In this document: in pieces, positions 44,395 through 53,298 of the stretch | How positions within the stretch are numbered: position 1 is the first letter of the stretch | Layout: every line of letters starts with the position of its first letter | NCBI GenBank assembly: GCA_029261995.1 | Contig: JAJDAF010000043.1 | Span: 1-64,000 of the forward strand | Direction of reading: 5' to 3' | Source of the DNA: Candidatus Zhuqueibacterota bacterium | Lineage (GTDB): Bacteria > Zhuqueibacterota > Zhuqueibacteria > Oceanimicrobiales > Oceanimicrobiaceae | Length of the DNA: 64,000 nucleotides | The notes under the pieces: model-generated | What the model was told of the DNA's origin: nothing | Database searches by the model: none | Seen by the model: only the letters and a program-made list of their open reading frames with translations | Program-made: the position numbers and the translations under genes

Positions 44395-44862
44395 TTAGTA
44401 GGGCATCTCCGGTTCTTTGCCGAGCAGTCGGGAGTAGACGGTCAGCGCGCCCCGGTGGTGCGCATTGTGCTCTGAAATCGAACTAATCGCGGCCGCTCGC
44501 GGCATGCCGCCCATGACGGGTCCTTCCGGCAGCGGCGCCTGCAACTCCTCTTCCGATTTGCTCGCCACGGTCTCAACAGCGGCTGCGTAGGCCTGTTGCA
44601 CCTGCTCACGTGCGGCTTGCAGTGAGGTACAGGCCTTCACTTCGGCGATGTGAGCTTCGAAATCCATGTTGAATCCCTTCGGATTGAAGGCGCCATCCAT
44701 GAACCACTCAATGCTCTGGGCAACGTGTGACACCTGGTTCGCGACCGTGTAAAGACCCTCCTTCGGTGCGAAGCTCGAATCTTGTTCCTCCAGGCAACTG
44801 GTACTCTTGGTGAAGAATTGTTCAGATGACTTCAATTCTCCAATCAGGCTTTCTTTCAACAT
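44395..44862 (-). CDS. DinB/YfiT-family putative metal-dependent protein
   Basis: 155 residues; ATG at 44862 after GGAGG. It shows the DinB four-helix-bundle pattern with histidines in NQVSHVAQSIEW and SEHNAHHRGALTVYSRLLG that would form a metal site. Known family members include thiol (mycothiol, bacillithiol) transferases; which thiol is used here cannot be told. It lies 136 bp downstream of a WYL regulator on the same strand, a common pairing, so the two may be co-transcribed. Confidence 0.85.
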   Translation of the reverse strand: MLKESLIGELKSSEQFFTKSTSCLEEQDSSFAPKEGLYTVANQVSHVAQSIEWFMDGAFNPKGFNMDFEAHIAEVKACTSLQAAREQVQQAYAAAVETVASKSEEELQAPLPEGPVMGGMPRAAAISSISEHNAHHRGALTVYSRLLGKEPEMPY

Positions 44863-44998
44863 GCTGTCCTCCAGACTTGGGTTTTGATGATACTGGCCAA
44901 CTTGACCACTGATGCACCCAAGATAATACCGCCCGGTGACACCGTTATGTCAGTAGAAAAAAGACATGCTGATTTTTTTGGAAAAATGAATCGACGAT

Positions 44999-45946
44999 TC
45001 AAGTCTGATAGAGAGCGGCGAGCTTTATGGCGCGCTCGGCGAGTGCCGAACGAAAGGATGCTGGCGCAAGCACTTCAGCGCGCGGGCCGAGGGAGAGCAG
45101 CCAGTCCACGCTCCAGGGCGCGTTGGGAATCATGAAGGTCATGATGATGCCGTCCGCGGTGGCTTCTTCCTCCACCAGGCCAAAGCCGTGTTTTTCGCGG
45201 ACAAAGTCGGCGACTGTTTTATCAAGGCGCACCTGAACTTTCGCGGGGTCAGTGATCTTGTTGAAACCATCGAGATAAGCGGCGAGAGAAATGCCGGGCC
45301 TGGGGCTAAAGAACTCGTCCAACGGCCTGATTTGCCGGATGCGGTCCGTGCGAAAATCACGGGAGCCCTGGCGCAATCGACAGTAGGCAATCAAATGCCA
45401 GCGGTCGGAATAGTAGACCAGTCCAAGCGGCTCAATCTCCCGTTTCGTGGGACCATCTGATTGCGCCGATTGGTACTCGAGCGCCAGCACCTTGCGGTGC
45501 ACGATGGCGTCCTGAATGGTCGTGAGAGGGCCTTGCTGAAAGCCATCCCGGGTCGTTCCACGCGCCAGCATGGCAGTCGATGCCTGCAGGCTCTCGATGT
45601 AGTTCTGTGTGTCGGCGGGCAATACCGATTGAATCTTCAGCAGAGCGCCTCGAGCATTCTTCACGACCGAGGCATCGGTGAGCCGCTCAATGAACTCGCC
45701 GCCCATGAACAACGCACTGGCTTCCTCACGGGTAAACATCACCGGTGGCAAATGGTAGCCTTCGATGATGCTGTAGCCCTCGCCCGCTTCCGCGCAAATG
45801 GGAACGCCCGCTTCCGCAAGCGCATTCATGTCGCGATAGACCGTCCGGATGCTGATTCTGAAATGGTCGGCGATATCCTGCGCCCGGATGAGTCGTTTGC
45901 TTTGCAGCAGAAGCAGCATGGCGACAAGGCGGTCAGTGCGATTCAT
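44999..45946 (-). CDS. HTH/WYL-domain transcriptional regulator
   Basis: 315 residues from the ATG at 45946 (MNRTDRLVAMLLLLQSKRLI); the frame is open further upstream but without features. N-terminal winged HTH of the YafY/HTH_11 type (DIADHFRISIRTVYRDMNAL). A WYL domain in the middle (VYYSDRWHLIAYCRLRQGSR) is thought to sense ligands or nucleic acids. A WCX-like C-terminal domain follows. It probably regulates its own transcript and the DinB-family gene downstream. WYL regulators also accompany defence systems, but nothing of that kind is next to it. Confidence 0.9.
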   Translation of the reverse strand: MNRTDRLVAMLLLLQSKRLIRAQDIADHFRISIRTVYRDMNALAEAGVPICAEAGEGYSIIEGYHLPPVMFTREEASALFMGGEFIERLTDASVVKNARGALLKIQSVLPADTQNYIESLQASTAMLARGTTRDGFQQGPLTTIQDAIVHRKVLALEYQSAQSDGPTKREIEPLGLVYYSDRWHLIAYCRLRQGSRDFRTDRIRQIRPLDEFFSPRPGISLAAYLDGFNKITDPAKVQVRLDKTVADFVREKHGFGLVEEEATADGIIMTFMIPNAPWSVDWLLSLGPRAEVLAPASFRSALAERAIKLAALYQT

Positions 45947-46179
45947 TTGGTTTCCGAACAGGTTATTTTGAAAGGATAGATCTTTCCACGCCTCATAGTA
46001 AGAAAATAGAACGGTTTCCGCAAGAGGGCGGCAATTGCGAGAATTTCTACAACTCCGGAAAGCGCCGGTCAATTAGTCCAGCATTTCCTTGCGTCGTCTC
46101 ATTCATTTTCCTTATATTGCACCCAATATTTTGTTACGCTACTGTCAAAGGTTAGAGAAATTACATCAAGGGCCGCCAC

Positions 46180-47448
46180 ATGACCGCCAAGTTCCGCTTC
46201 CTGCTCGTTCCGATTTTGATCTGCCTCACGCTGCCACAACCCGCATCCGCGCAGCGCAACAGCGGCGATGTCGATACCGACTTCCTGCCGAGTTCCTTTC
46301 TCCTGGAAGGCGTCGCGTTTGCCAGAAAGAAGAAGTTCGATGACGCCCGCCAACGGTTTGAATCGGCTCTTCCGTACTGGCAGGTGCATATCAGCAGTAC
46401 TTTGTTTCTCAAGATTCTGGATGATCTCGATGCAAAAGCTTTGGACAAGAAGAGAACTCAGAACATCTTCAAGGCAGTGCATGAAGATTTCAACACCAAG
46501 CACAAAAAGGCTGTGAAGGCCTTTGACAAGCTCATTAAGAAGAATGCAGAATACTATCCGCTGTTTGTCTTGCGGGGGGATGCGCTCTACAACCTCGAAG
46601 AGTTCGGCGAGGCAACGGCGAGCTATGCAAACGCCATCGAATTGGCGCCGGCGGAGGCCTTACCTCTGCTTGCCCGCGGCAAGTTTTACTCGAGAGACTC
46701 AGAATATGAGCTTGCAGCCAAAGATTTTGGCGCGGCTTTGAAGGTTGGCCCGGCGAGCGCCATCTGCCGGTTCGAGCGCGGGTTCGCCTATTGCCTGCAA
46801 CGCAAATACAGCTCCGCAATCAAGGATTTCGATGCCATGGCAAAGGTTCGACCTGAGTGGGGCAAAGCTTCCGTGGTCAACGAAGCCTTCCACAATCGCG
46901 CGATCCAGTTGCTCGAGAAGAAATCCTACAGCAAAGCGATTGCCTATTTCAGCCGCGCGATTGAGATTAATCCGAACTACGTAAATTCCTACTTCAGCCG
47001 GGCCATGGCCTATCGCGGCAAGGGTCAGTTCAGCAAGGCTGTCGCTGAATTCAGCCTCTGCCTGCAAAAAAAACCGGACTTTGTGGACGCCTATTACCAA
47101 CGCGCGGTCACCCACCAGAAGCGCAAACACTACGCAAAAGCAGTGACCGACTTGAAAAAGGCGCTCGAACTCAAGCCCGGCAACAATCAGTACCTGAACG
47201 AGTTGGGGGAAAGTTACTACAATCAGGGCAAGTACAAACTTGCGCTCGCGCAGTTTGACAAGGTCATCAAAGCCGACCCGACCTTTTACTGGGCTTATTA
47301 TTGGAAGGGTTATTCCAACACTTATCTTGGCCGGCCCAAATCGGCCATCGCGGCATTTCAGCGCTTTCTGCAACTTGCGCCCAAGCGGCATCGCAGCCAG
47401 CGTTTGTATGCCGAAACCGAAATTCGCAAGCTGAAGAAGAGACGTTGA
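46180..47448 (+). CDS. exported tetratricopeptide-repeat protein
   Basis: 422 residues with a Sec signal peptide (ICLTLPQPASAQ). The body is a series of ~34-residue TPR units (for example AIELAPAEALPLLARGKFY; AIEINPNYVNSYFSRAMAY; ALELKPGNNQYLNELGESYY; VIKADPTFYWAYYWKGYSN) from ~residue 110 to the end. The tail is basic (KLKKRR). It probably sits in the periplasm as a scaffold. The ribosome binding site (AAGGGCCGCC) is weak. It faces the NA37 gene convergently with a 51-base gap. Confidence 0.85.
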   Translation: MTAKFRFLLVPILICLTLPQPASAQRNSGDVDTDFLPSSFLLEGVAFARKKKFDDARQRFESALPYWQVHISSTLFLKILDDLDAKALDKKRTQNIFKAVHEDFNTKHKKAVKAFDKLIKKNAEYYPLFVLRGDALYNLEEFGEATASYANAIELAPAEALPLLARGKFYSRDSEYELAAKDFGAALKVGPASAICRFERGFAYCLQRKYSSAIKDFDAMAKVRPEWGKASVVNEAFHNRAIQLLEKKSYSKAIAYFSRAIEINPNYVNSYFSRAMAYRGKGQFSKAVAEFSLCLQKKPDFVDAYYQRAVTHQKRKHYAKAVTDLKKALELKPGNNQYLNELGESYYNQGKYKLALAQFDKVIKADPTFYWAYYWKGYSNTYLGRPKSAIAAFQRFLQLAPKRHRSQRLYAETEIRKLKKRR

Positions 47449-47499
47449 GCCTGGCCAGCCGGCTACACCCGATGTCTGTTGCTGCCAGCCGGCAAAATG

Positions 47500-48552
47500 C
47501 TACTCCACTTCCTTGTTGTAAAAAACTTTGTAGAAATACATATTGCGGCTGTCGTCAAAACCGCGTTCGATGAACTGGGCCGTTTCGCTGATGGCTTTCG
47601 AGTCCAGTTTGACTTCGATGTTGGTGTCGAGCTTGATGATGCTCTTCAGCTTGCGCTTTGCCTTCTTGACTTCATCCTGGTGAACTTCGAAACTGTCATC
47701 GTAAACCTCACTCTGGAAGTCTTCCTGCCCATCCAGATAATTATTGAATTGATCGTGGCATTGAAACTGGTCCAGGACTTCTTCCTTGAAAGACATCTTG
47801 TCGTAAACGTCCTGCCTGGCGAAATACTCAAGTGCCGTGCTGTTGAACTCGAACTGCTCTTCCTTCTCCACCATGTTCGGCAGCACGTCCGAGGAGAAGC
47901 CGAGGCACAACTCAAGCGCTGCCTTGGTATCCTCGCGTGAGTGGTTGACCTCCTGGATGCGCAGGAAGTTGTCGTGCCAGTAGCGCAGGTCATCTTTCTG
48001 GCGGCACAGGGTCAGCAGGCGAAACCCCACCTCTTTGCGAACGTCGAAAACCAGGCAGCCTTTGTCCAGTTTCATCAGGTTTGGACCCTTTGACAGCGAG
48101 GCCTTGATCACCCGGGAACCGTCCTTGAACGGCATGATCAGCTCGTTGAGTTCGAGTTTGAAAATCCCCAACGCGTCGGTCACGATGCCTTCGAAAATCA
48201 CCTCGTCAAAATAGAGTACGCAGAGATGACCGCTTTTGATGGTCGGCCATTCCGAGCAATTGTACAAATGGGTCGCGATGACGCGGGACTGCTCCACAAA
48301 TTGGTCGTTTTCCTCGAACAGCAGCCGGCTTGCGGAGTAGACCGGGTTGCGGCTCAAGTCGTCCTGCGGATCGAAGAATTTTTTAAAATCCGTGACCTTG
48401 AACGCGTTGAGAAAGTAGTCGAGAAAGGCGGCTTGCAGATCGTCGTCGAAATTGTATGGGCTGTCGGCTGTCAGGCAGGGCTGCCCCGTGCCTTTGTTGC
48501 CAACTTTATGAAGGGTCGCAAATTTCAGTCGTGCGGCGGAGAGGTCGAGCAT
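47500..48552 (-). CDS. 37-kDa nucleoid-associated protein (NA37/YejK family)
   Basis: 350 residues, the normal length. ATG at 48552 after AAAGGA. It matches the NA37 pattern: an acidic N-terminal half with DLQAAFLDYFLNAF, a central HLCVLYFDEV strand, and a charged, lysine-rich C-terminal part (VKKAKRKLKSIIKLDTNIEV). Family members bind DNA and localise to the nucleoid; they also occur in phages and mobile regions. The gene stands alone. Element debris begins ~100 bases upstream of its start. Confidence 0.85.
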   Translation of the reverse strand: MLDLSAARLKFATLHKVGNKGTGQPCLTADSPYNFDDDLQAAFLDYFLNAFKVTDFKKFFDPQDDLSRNPVYSASRLLFEENDQFVEQSRVIATHLYNCSEWPTIKSGHLCVLYFDEVIFEGIVTDALGIFKLELNELIMPFKDGSRVIKASLSKGPNLMKLDKGCLVFDVRKEVGFRLLTLCRQKDDLRYWHDNFLRIQEVNHSREDTKAALELCLGFSSDVLPNMVEKEEQFEFNSTALEYFARQDVYDKMSFKEEVLDQFQCHDQFNNYLDGQEDFQSEVYDDSFEVHQDEVKKAKRKLKSIIKLDTNIEVKLDSKAISETAQFIERGFDDSRNMYFYKVFYNKEVE

Positions 48553-48659
48553 TGGGGTTCCTTTTGTTGAGTTGTGTTTTGTGTGAACGTTGCAGAAGGG
48601 GGGAAGATAACTGAAATTGACGAGAAAATCAAGATTGATGGAAATGCGGTTTGCTCATC

Positions 48660-48745
48660 ATGTCGCAGGGGTTACTCTTCAGGCAGCCCGGTTTGTTGTT
48701 GCTGCAGCGGGCTTTGCTCGTCCTCGAGAGGAGTTTCGTCGTTCC
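48660..48745 (+). repeat. short 21-bp array fused to an element remnant
   Basis: About three units (48675-48737) read GLLFRQP, GLLLLQR, ALLVLER. They continue as SFVVPGR, like the end of array A (LERSLVVLGR). The array runs straight into the 3' part of the element gene, so leader and most of the gene have been deleted. Confidence 0.75.
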
Positions 48746-48754
48746 TGGCCGACC

Positions 48755-48892
48755 GCGGTTTTGCCTGATGATGCGAATGACGCCAAACTCATCGATTATG
48801 GTTTGCGCCGCAAGTTCGCGGTTGACCAGACTTCAGCGAGTCCGGCTGTGACTGTGGTTGATGAAGAGGAGACGGTGGTGACGCCGGAGTAG
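48755..48892 (+). pseudogene. 5'-deleted copy of the ~235-aa element protein
   Basis: Only the last ~42 residues remain (LPDDANDAKLIDYGLRRKFA through EEETVVTPE). It is in frame with an upstream reading of the array, so a short fusion peptide is conceivable but unlikely to matter. The stop, spacer and hairpin (48932-48964) are intact. Confidence 0.85.
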
Positions 48893-48931
48893 TCTCTGAC
48901 TTCTTTTTTGCATGTGTCAGGCGGCGGCCTT

Positions 48932-48964
48932 AAACCTGCCAGGTTTTGGAAACCTGGCAGGTTT
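48932..48964 (+). terminator. hairpin repeat family 1
   Basis: AAACCTGCCAGGTTT / AAACCTGGCAGGTTT, TGG loop plus T-run. 40 bases past the stop of the remnant at 48755-48892. Confidence 0.85.
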
Positions 48965-49045
48965 TTCTTTTGGCGGTAGATTGCGGGGACAATGGCACGG
49001 GCTTTCGGTTGTCTCTGGTGGTTAAGGGCACCCGCGCGATGCCAT
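48965..49045 (+). repeat. tail module of the multicopy element
   Basis: GGTAGATTGCGGGGACAATG and GCACGGGCTTTC correspond to the reverse complement of the modules at 448-508 and 11650-11734. It ends near the GGTTAAGGGCACCC motif. Confidence 0.6.
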
Positions 49046-49368
49046 AAGAAAGACAACTGCGCCAGCTAAGTCAACAAACAACGGTGTATCCTTGCCGAGG
49101 CCGTGCGGAAAGCAGGTTTCTTCAGGTTGCGGTCTCAAACCTTCCAGGTTTTGGACCCTGGAAGACCTCATCAGAAACAGTGGAGATTGGAGCGGACGGT
49201 GGTCTGATCAAAAACGTGCCAGACTCGCGGCAGAAAAGAAATTGCGCGCAACAATTTGAAGGCCCGCACGTTTCATTTCAGAGATATGCTCATCCCGTCT
49301 TGGGAGACGATTCCCATACTCAAAACAATCCAGTTGCTGACCAATCGTCATCAAAAAATGGTTTTGAA
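49046..49368. other. intergenic region with degenerate hairpin
   Basis: A decayed family-1 hairpin lies at 49131-49168 (ACCTTCCAGGTTTTGG then CCCTGGAAGACC). The frame of the following gene is open from 49084, but that stretch runs through the repeat and looks non-coding. No strong ribosome binding site before 49369. Confidence 0.5.
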
Positions 49369-51669
49369 ATGAACAGCTCCGTCCTATCGAAAATCCGATA
49401 TTTCTTCTCGGCAATCGGGATGCTCGTCATATTCCTGCAATCGACACAGGCCACTGAAATGGAGAATGATGGTAAGCCTGTCCTGGATATTCCCAGAGTT
49501 GAACAGGCGCCTGCATTCAAGAATTTTGTTGGCATGAAACCGGGTGGAGAGGTTGAAAAGAAGATGAAGAAGGTGGAAGGGTTTATTCAGCAACGTCCGA
49601 AAGACGGAGAGCCTGCCACTCAAAAAACTGACGTCTACTTATGCCATGATGATAAGAATTTATACGTTGTTTTTGTCGCGTTCGACAGCGAACCTGAAAA
49701 GATACGCGGCCGCCTGAGCAGACGCGAAAGAGTCTTCAATGATGACCAGGTGGAAATTATGCTGGATACGTTCCACGATGAGAGACGAGCCTTTGCCTTT
49801 ATCGCAAATCCTTTGGGAGTTCAGTGGGACGCACTTTGGACCGAAGGCTCGGGCTTTGACGATTCCTGGGACACATTGTGGTATTCCAAGGGTGAGCTAA
49901 CCGACAAAGGCTATGTGGTTTGGATGAAGATTCCGTTTAAGAGTCTGCGATTCCCAACCACGCCGGAGCAGGATTGGGGTATCGTTTTGCTGCGGGAAGT
50001 TCAACGAGGTAGCGCAGAGCAATCATTCTGGCCGCGGGTATCCAGCCGTCTTGAAGGTCGACTGAACCAGGCCGCGACCATGAAAATTCGTCACAATATT
50101 TCTCCCGGCCGCAATATCCAATTGATTCCCTACACGACCAGTCGCTCCTTTCGTATCTTGAATCAACAACATCCGCAGGGACCACGCTTCACCACGGATA
50201 GCGTGGATCCTTCGGCAGGCCTGGATGCGAAATTTGTGGTAAACGACAACATGGCCTTAGATGCGACCGCAAATCCAGACTTCAGCCAGGTCGAGTCAGA
50301 TGAACCACAGATTACTGTCAATCAAAGGTTCGAGGTTTTCTTCCCCGAAAAACGGCCTTTCTTCCTGGAGAATTCAAATTTCTTTAATACCCCAATCAAT
50401 CTCGTATTTACCCGGCGCATAGGTGATCCGCAATTCGGAGCGCGCTTTACGGGCAAAACAGGGCCTTACGCAATCGGAGCTATGCTTATCGATGACGAGT
50501 CCCCGGGTAAGTCCGTACCTAATGGCGATCCGTTACACGGGAAAAGGGCCTTCTTTGGAATTGCCCGCGTCAGCAGGGATATTTTCAAACAATCAAATCT
50601 GGGCTTTACTTTTACTGACCGTGAATTTGAAGATAGTCACAATCGCGTCATTGGCGTGGACAGCCGTATTAAGATAGACCAGAACTGGGTTGGGAGTGTT
50701 CAAGGCGTGCTCAGCTCAACCAAAGACCTGGCGCAAAACGAATTTACGGGTCACGCTTCTAACCTGGCTTTGAACCGCAATGGTCGTCAATTTGCAAATC
50801 ACAGTCATTTCCGAAGCTTTGACGTGGACTTCAGAGCTGATGCGGGATTTATACCCCGCACAGACATGGTCGATGTTCACCAGTTCATGAGCTATTTCTT
50901 CCGCCCTGAAAGAAAGTTCCTGATACGCTGGGGGCCGGAATTCCTTGTCCAGCGCATCTGGGATATCAGCGGTACTCGTCTTGATGAATCGATCGAAGGC
51001 AGCCTCGAGTGGGAATTCACCGGCCAGACTCAATTTGAAGTCAATTATCGCAAGAGCAACGAGCTTCTGCGGCCACAGGATGTTTCAGGGCTGTCAGCTA
51101 ACAGGGACTTCAGTACCGATGCCTGGGAAATCGAGTACGAAACCAGCATCATGAAAGAAGTCACTCTGGAAGGAGACTTTGGATGGGGCAAAGCGATAAA
51201 CTTTGTTCCATCTGTCGGCCAGGAACCGCAATTGGCGGATATGGTCAATAGCGAGATTGAACTCGTTTTTCGACCGGTCAATCAGCTTCAAATTGACAAC
51301 ACATACATCTACTTCAATCTGAACGATCGGGAAGTCAATAGAAAGATATTCACAAACCATATCCTACGCTCAAAGTGGAACTGGCAATTCAACAGGAAGC
51401 TGTCACTGCGTCTGATTTTTCAATACAATGCAACACTGGCAAACAACGCCGTTACTTCCTTGCAAACCAGCAAGAATATCAACTTCGATTTTCTGTTCAC
51501 CTATCTTGTAAACCCCTGGACAGCATTGTATGCCGGCGTCAACAGCAATTATCAAAATCTTGATTTGATAAATGCGAATGACCACTCGGAGATCCGACGT
51601 ACTCGCAATCATTTTCTCAATGACGGTCGTCAGTTCTTTGTGAAGTACTCATATTTGTTTCGCTTTTAG
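49369..51669 (+). CDS. outer-membrane DUF5916 protein with CBM9-like domain
   Basis: 766 residues from the ATG at 49369 (signal segment FFSAIGMLVIFLQSTQA). N-terminal CBM9-like beta-sandwich (~25-225: TDVYLCHDDKNLYVVFVAFD, DDQVEIMLDTF). Then the DUF5916 beta-rich region with DATANPDFSQVESDEPQITVN and FFPEKRPFFLEN, typical of the family. Alternating residues and the final ...KYSYLFRF with terminal Phe fit a beta-barrel inserted in the outer membrane. Function unknown; some relatives sit in polysaccharide loci. It stands alone. Confidence 0.85.
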   Translation: MNSSVLSKIRYFFSAIGMLVIFLQSTQATEMENDGKPVLDIPRVEQAPAFKNFVGMKPGGEVEKKMKKVEGFIQQRPKDGEPATQKTDVYLCHDDKNLYVVFVAFDSEPEKIRGRLSRRERVFNDDQVEIMLDTFHDERRAFAFIANPLGVQWDALWTEGSGFDDSWDTLWYSKGELTDKGYVVWMKIPFKSLRFPTTPEQDWGIVLLREVQRGSAEQSFWPRVSSRLEGRLNQAATMKIRHNISPGRNIQLIPYTTSRSFRILNQQHPQGPRFTTDSVDPSAGLDAKFVVNDNMALDATANPDFSQVESDEPQITVNQRFEVFFPEKRPFFLENSNFFNTPINLVFTRRIGDPQFGARFTGKTGPYAIGAMLIDDESPGKSVPNGDPLHGKRAFFGIARVSRDIFKQSNLGFTFTDREFEDSHNRVIGVDSRIKIDQNWVGSVQGVLSSTKDLAQNEFTGHASNLALNRNGRQFANHSHFRSFDVDFRADAGFIPRTDMVDVHQFMSYFFRPERKFLIRWGPEFLVQRIWDISGTRLDESIEGSLEWEFTGQTQFEVNYRKSNELLRPQDVSGLSANRDFSTDAWEIEYETSIMKEVTLEGDFGWGKAINFVPSVGQEPQLADMVNSEIELVFRPVNQLQIDNTYIYFNLNDREVNRKIFTNHILRSKWNWQFNRKLSLRLIFQYNATLANNAVTSLQTSKNINFDFLFTYLVNPWTALYAGVNSNYQNLDLINANDHSEIRRTRNHFLNDGRQFFVKYSYLFRF

Positions 51670-51928
51670 TCCGGTGGTCAGACATTCCTAATCAGTCAAT
51701 GAGAATCCGCTGAATCTGTCTCATGGGCAGCTTGTGGCCGAAACCAGAAATAGACTTGCTTCCGTTGCCGAGCTTTCCTATATTTGAAACATTCCAACCA
51801 GAGATTACCCACCGGCATCCGGGCCGGCTCATTGCCATCACCTGCTGGTTTTGAGCCATTCCTGTAGTACCGCTCCCTGGATTCAGGGGACAAAGACCAT
51901 CCAATCTATTGAGGAATAAGGAGGAAAG

Positions 51929-52777
51929 ATGCGCTGGAAAGGAAGAAGGCAAAGTAGCAATGTTGAAGACCGCCGCGGCAGGCGACCCACCAGGAAAGCG
52001 GCTGGCGGTGGTATCGGCATGCTGATCATCGTGGCGATAGTCTGGCTTATGGGCGGTGATCCCAGCCAGGTTTTGAATCTCATGCAAGGCGGCGGCCAAA
52101 GCTCGGTTGCCACTTATCAGGGAAGCGCGCAGGAGGATGAACTCGCGCAGTTTGTTTCAGTTGTGCTGGCAGACGCCGAAGATGTCTGGAGTCAACTGTT
52201 CCAGCAGGCCGGTGGGCGCTATCGTCTGCCAACGTTGGTTCTTTATAACGGCAAAGTGCAGTCGGCGTGCGGGCTTTCCAGCGCGGCAACCGGTCCGTTC
52301 TACTGTCCCGGCGATGAAAAACTCTACATCGATCTCAGTTTCTATGATGATTTGAAGCGCAAATTTCAAGCGCCGGGTGATTTTGCCATGGCCTATGTTG
52401 TGGCGCATGAGGTTGGGCATCACGTCCAAAGACTGCTGGGCGCGTCAGAACGCGTCATGTCACAGCGTGGGCGGGTGAGCGAGAAAGAGTTTAATCGCCA
52501 AATGGTTCGGCTGGAGTTGCAGGCTGATTTCTATGCCGGCGTCTGGGCTCATCATGCACAACGGATGCACAATATTCTGGAGCAAGGCGATATCGAGGAA
52601 GCCCTGACAGCCGCCAGCGCCGTTGGCGACGACCGAATCCAGAAAAGAAGCCAAGGCTATGTTGTGCCGGACGCTTTTACGCATGGCACCTCGGAACAAC
52701 GCATGCGATGGTTCTCGAAGGGATTCAAGACCGGCGATATCCGGCAGGGCAACACTTTTGAGGCGTCGTATTTATAA
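51929..52777 (+). CDS. YpfJ-type neutral zinc metallopeptidase
   Basis: 282 residues; ATG after AAGGAGGAAAG. Single N-terminal membrane anchor (GGIGMLIIVAIVWLMGG) after a basic stretch, then the Zn_peptidase domain with HEVGHHVQ (near residue 159) and the third-ligand helix LELQADFYAGVWAHH. The CGLSSAATGPFYCPGD strand is typical of the family. Length and order match KPN_02809/YpfJ proteins, whose substrate is unknown. Located just before complete element B. Confidence 0.93.
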   Translation: MRWKGRRQSSNVEDRRGRRPTRKAAGGGIGMLIIVAIVWLMGGDPSQVLNLMQGGGQSSVATYQGSAQEDELAQFVSVVLADAEDVWSQLFQQAGGRYRLPTLVLYNGKVQSACGLSSAATGPFYCPGDEKLYIDLSFYDDLKRKFQAPGDFAMAYVVAHEVGHHVQRLLGASERVMSQRGRVSEKEFNRQMVRLELQADFYAGVWAHHAQRMHNILEQGDIEEALTAASAVGDDRIQKRSQGYVVPDAFTHGTSEQRMRWFSKGFKTGDIRQGNTFEASYL

Positions 52778-52815
52778 GGGTGGTTCGGTTTCCTGTTACG
52801 ACGATGCGGTCTTAG

Positions 52816-52846
52816 ACCTGCCAGGTTTTGGAAACCTGGCAGGTTT
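52816..52846. repeat. hairpin repeat family 1, 5' edge of element B
   Basis: ACCTGCCAGGTTT / AAACCTGGCAGGT, 39 bases after the peptidase stop. It is followed by TTTTTT, so it also works as that gene's terminator. The array of element B starts 15 bases later. Confidence 0.85.
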
Positions 52847-52860
52847 TTTGGTTACCCCCA

Positions 52861-53175
52861 TTCTTCAGGTCGCCGGGGTTACTCTTCATGCAGTCCGCCT
52901 TGCTCTTGATGCAGGCAGGGTTGCTGTTGCTGCAGCCGGCCTTGCTCTTGATGCAGCCAGGTTTGTTGTTGCTGCAGCCCGGCTTACTCTTCATGCAGCA
53001 AGGTTTACTCTTGATGCAGCAAGGTCTACTCTTGGTGCAGCCCGGTTTGCTCTTGGTGCAGCCCGGTTTGCTCTTGATGCAGCAAGGTTTACTCTTGGTG
53101 CAGCCCGGTTTGCTCTTGATGCACCCCGGTTTGCTCTTGAGGCGAGCAGGGTTGCTGTTGATGCAGACGGTTTTG
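52861..53175 (+). repeat. 21-bp tandem array of element B (15 units)
   Basis: Units such as CTCTTGATGCAGCAAGGTTTA repeat without spacers. On the gene strand the frame reads LLLMQPG, LLLVQPG, LLLMQQG, LLLLQPA. Many differences are silent or conservative (ttg/tta/cta; ccg/cca/ccc; ggt/ggc/ggg; atg/ctg/gtg). The base sequence differs from array A, yet unit length, strand and the G-L-L frame are the same. Confidence 0.85.
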
Positions 53176-53298
53176 CTCTTCTTTGGCGGGGTTTGCGGTC
53201 GGTTTGAATGACAAGTTTGTAAAACGGATTCAGTTTTTCATGGGTAGGACGATTCTCAGCGTAAATCGGTCAATTTGGTTTACTGTAAGGAGACTTGT
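53176..53298 (+). promoter_or_regulatory. conserved leader of element B
   Basis: TGACAAGTTTGTAAAACGG (53210-53228), then TTCAGTTTTTCATGGG and GGACGATTCT, closely match the leader of element A. It ends with AAGGAG at 53287-53292, which sets the gene start. Confidence 0.55.
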
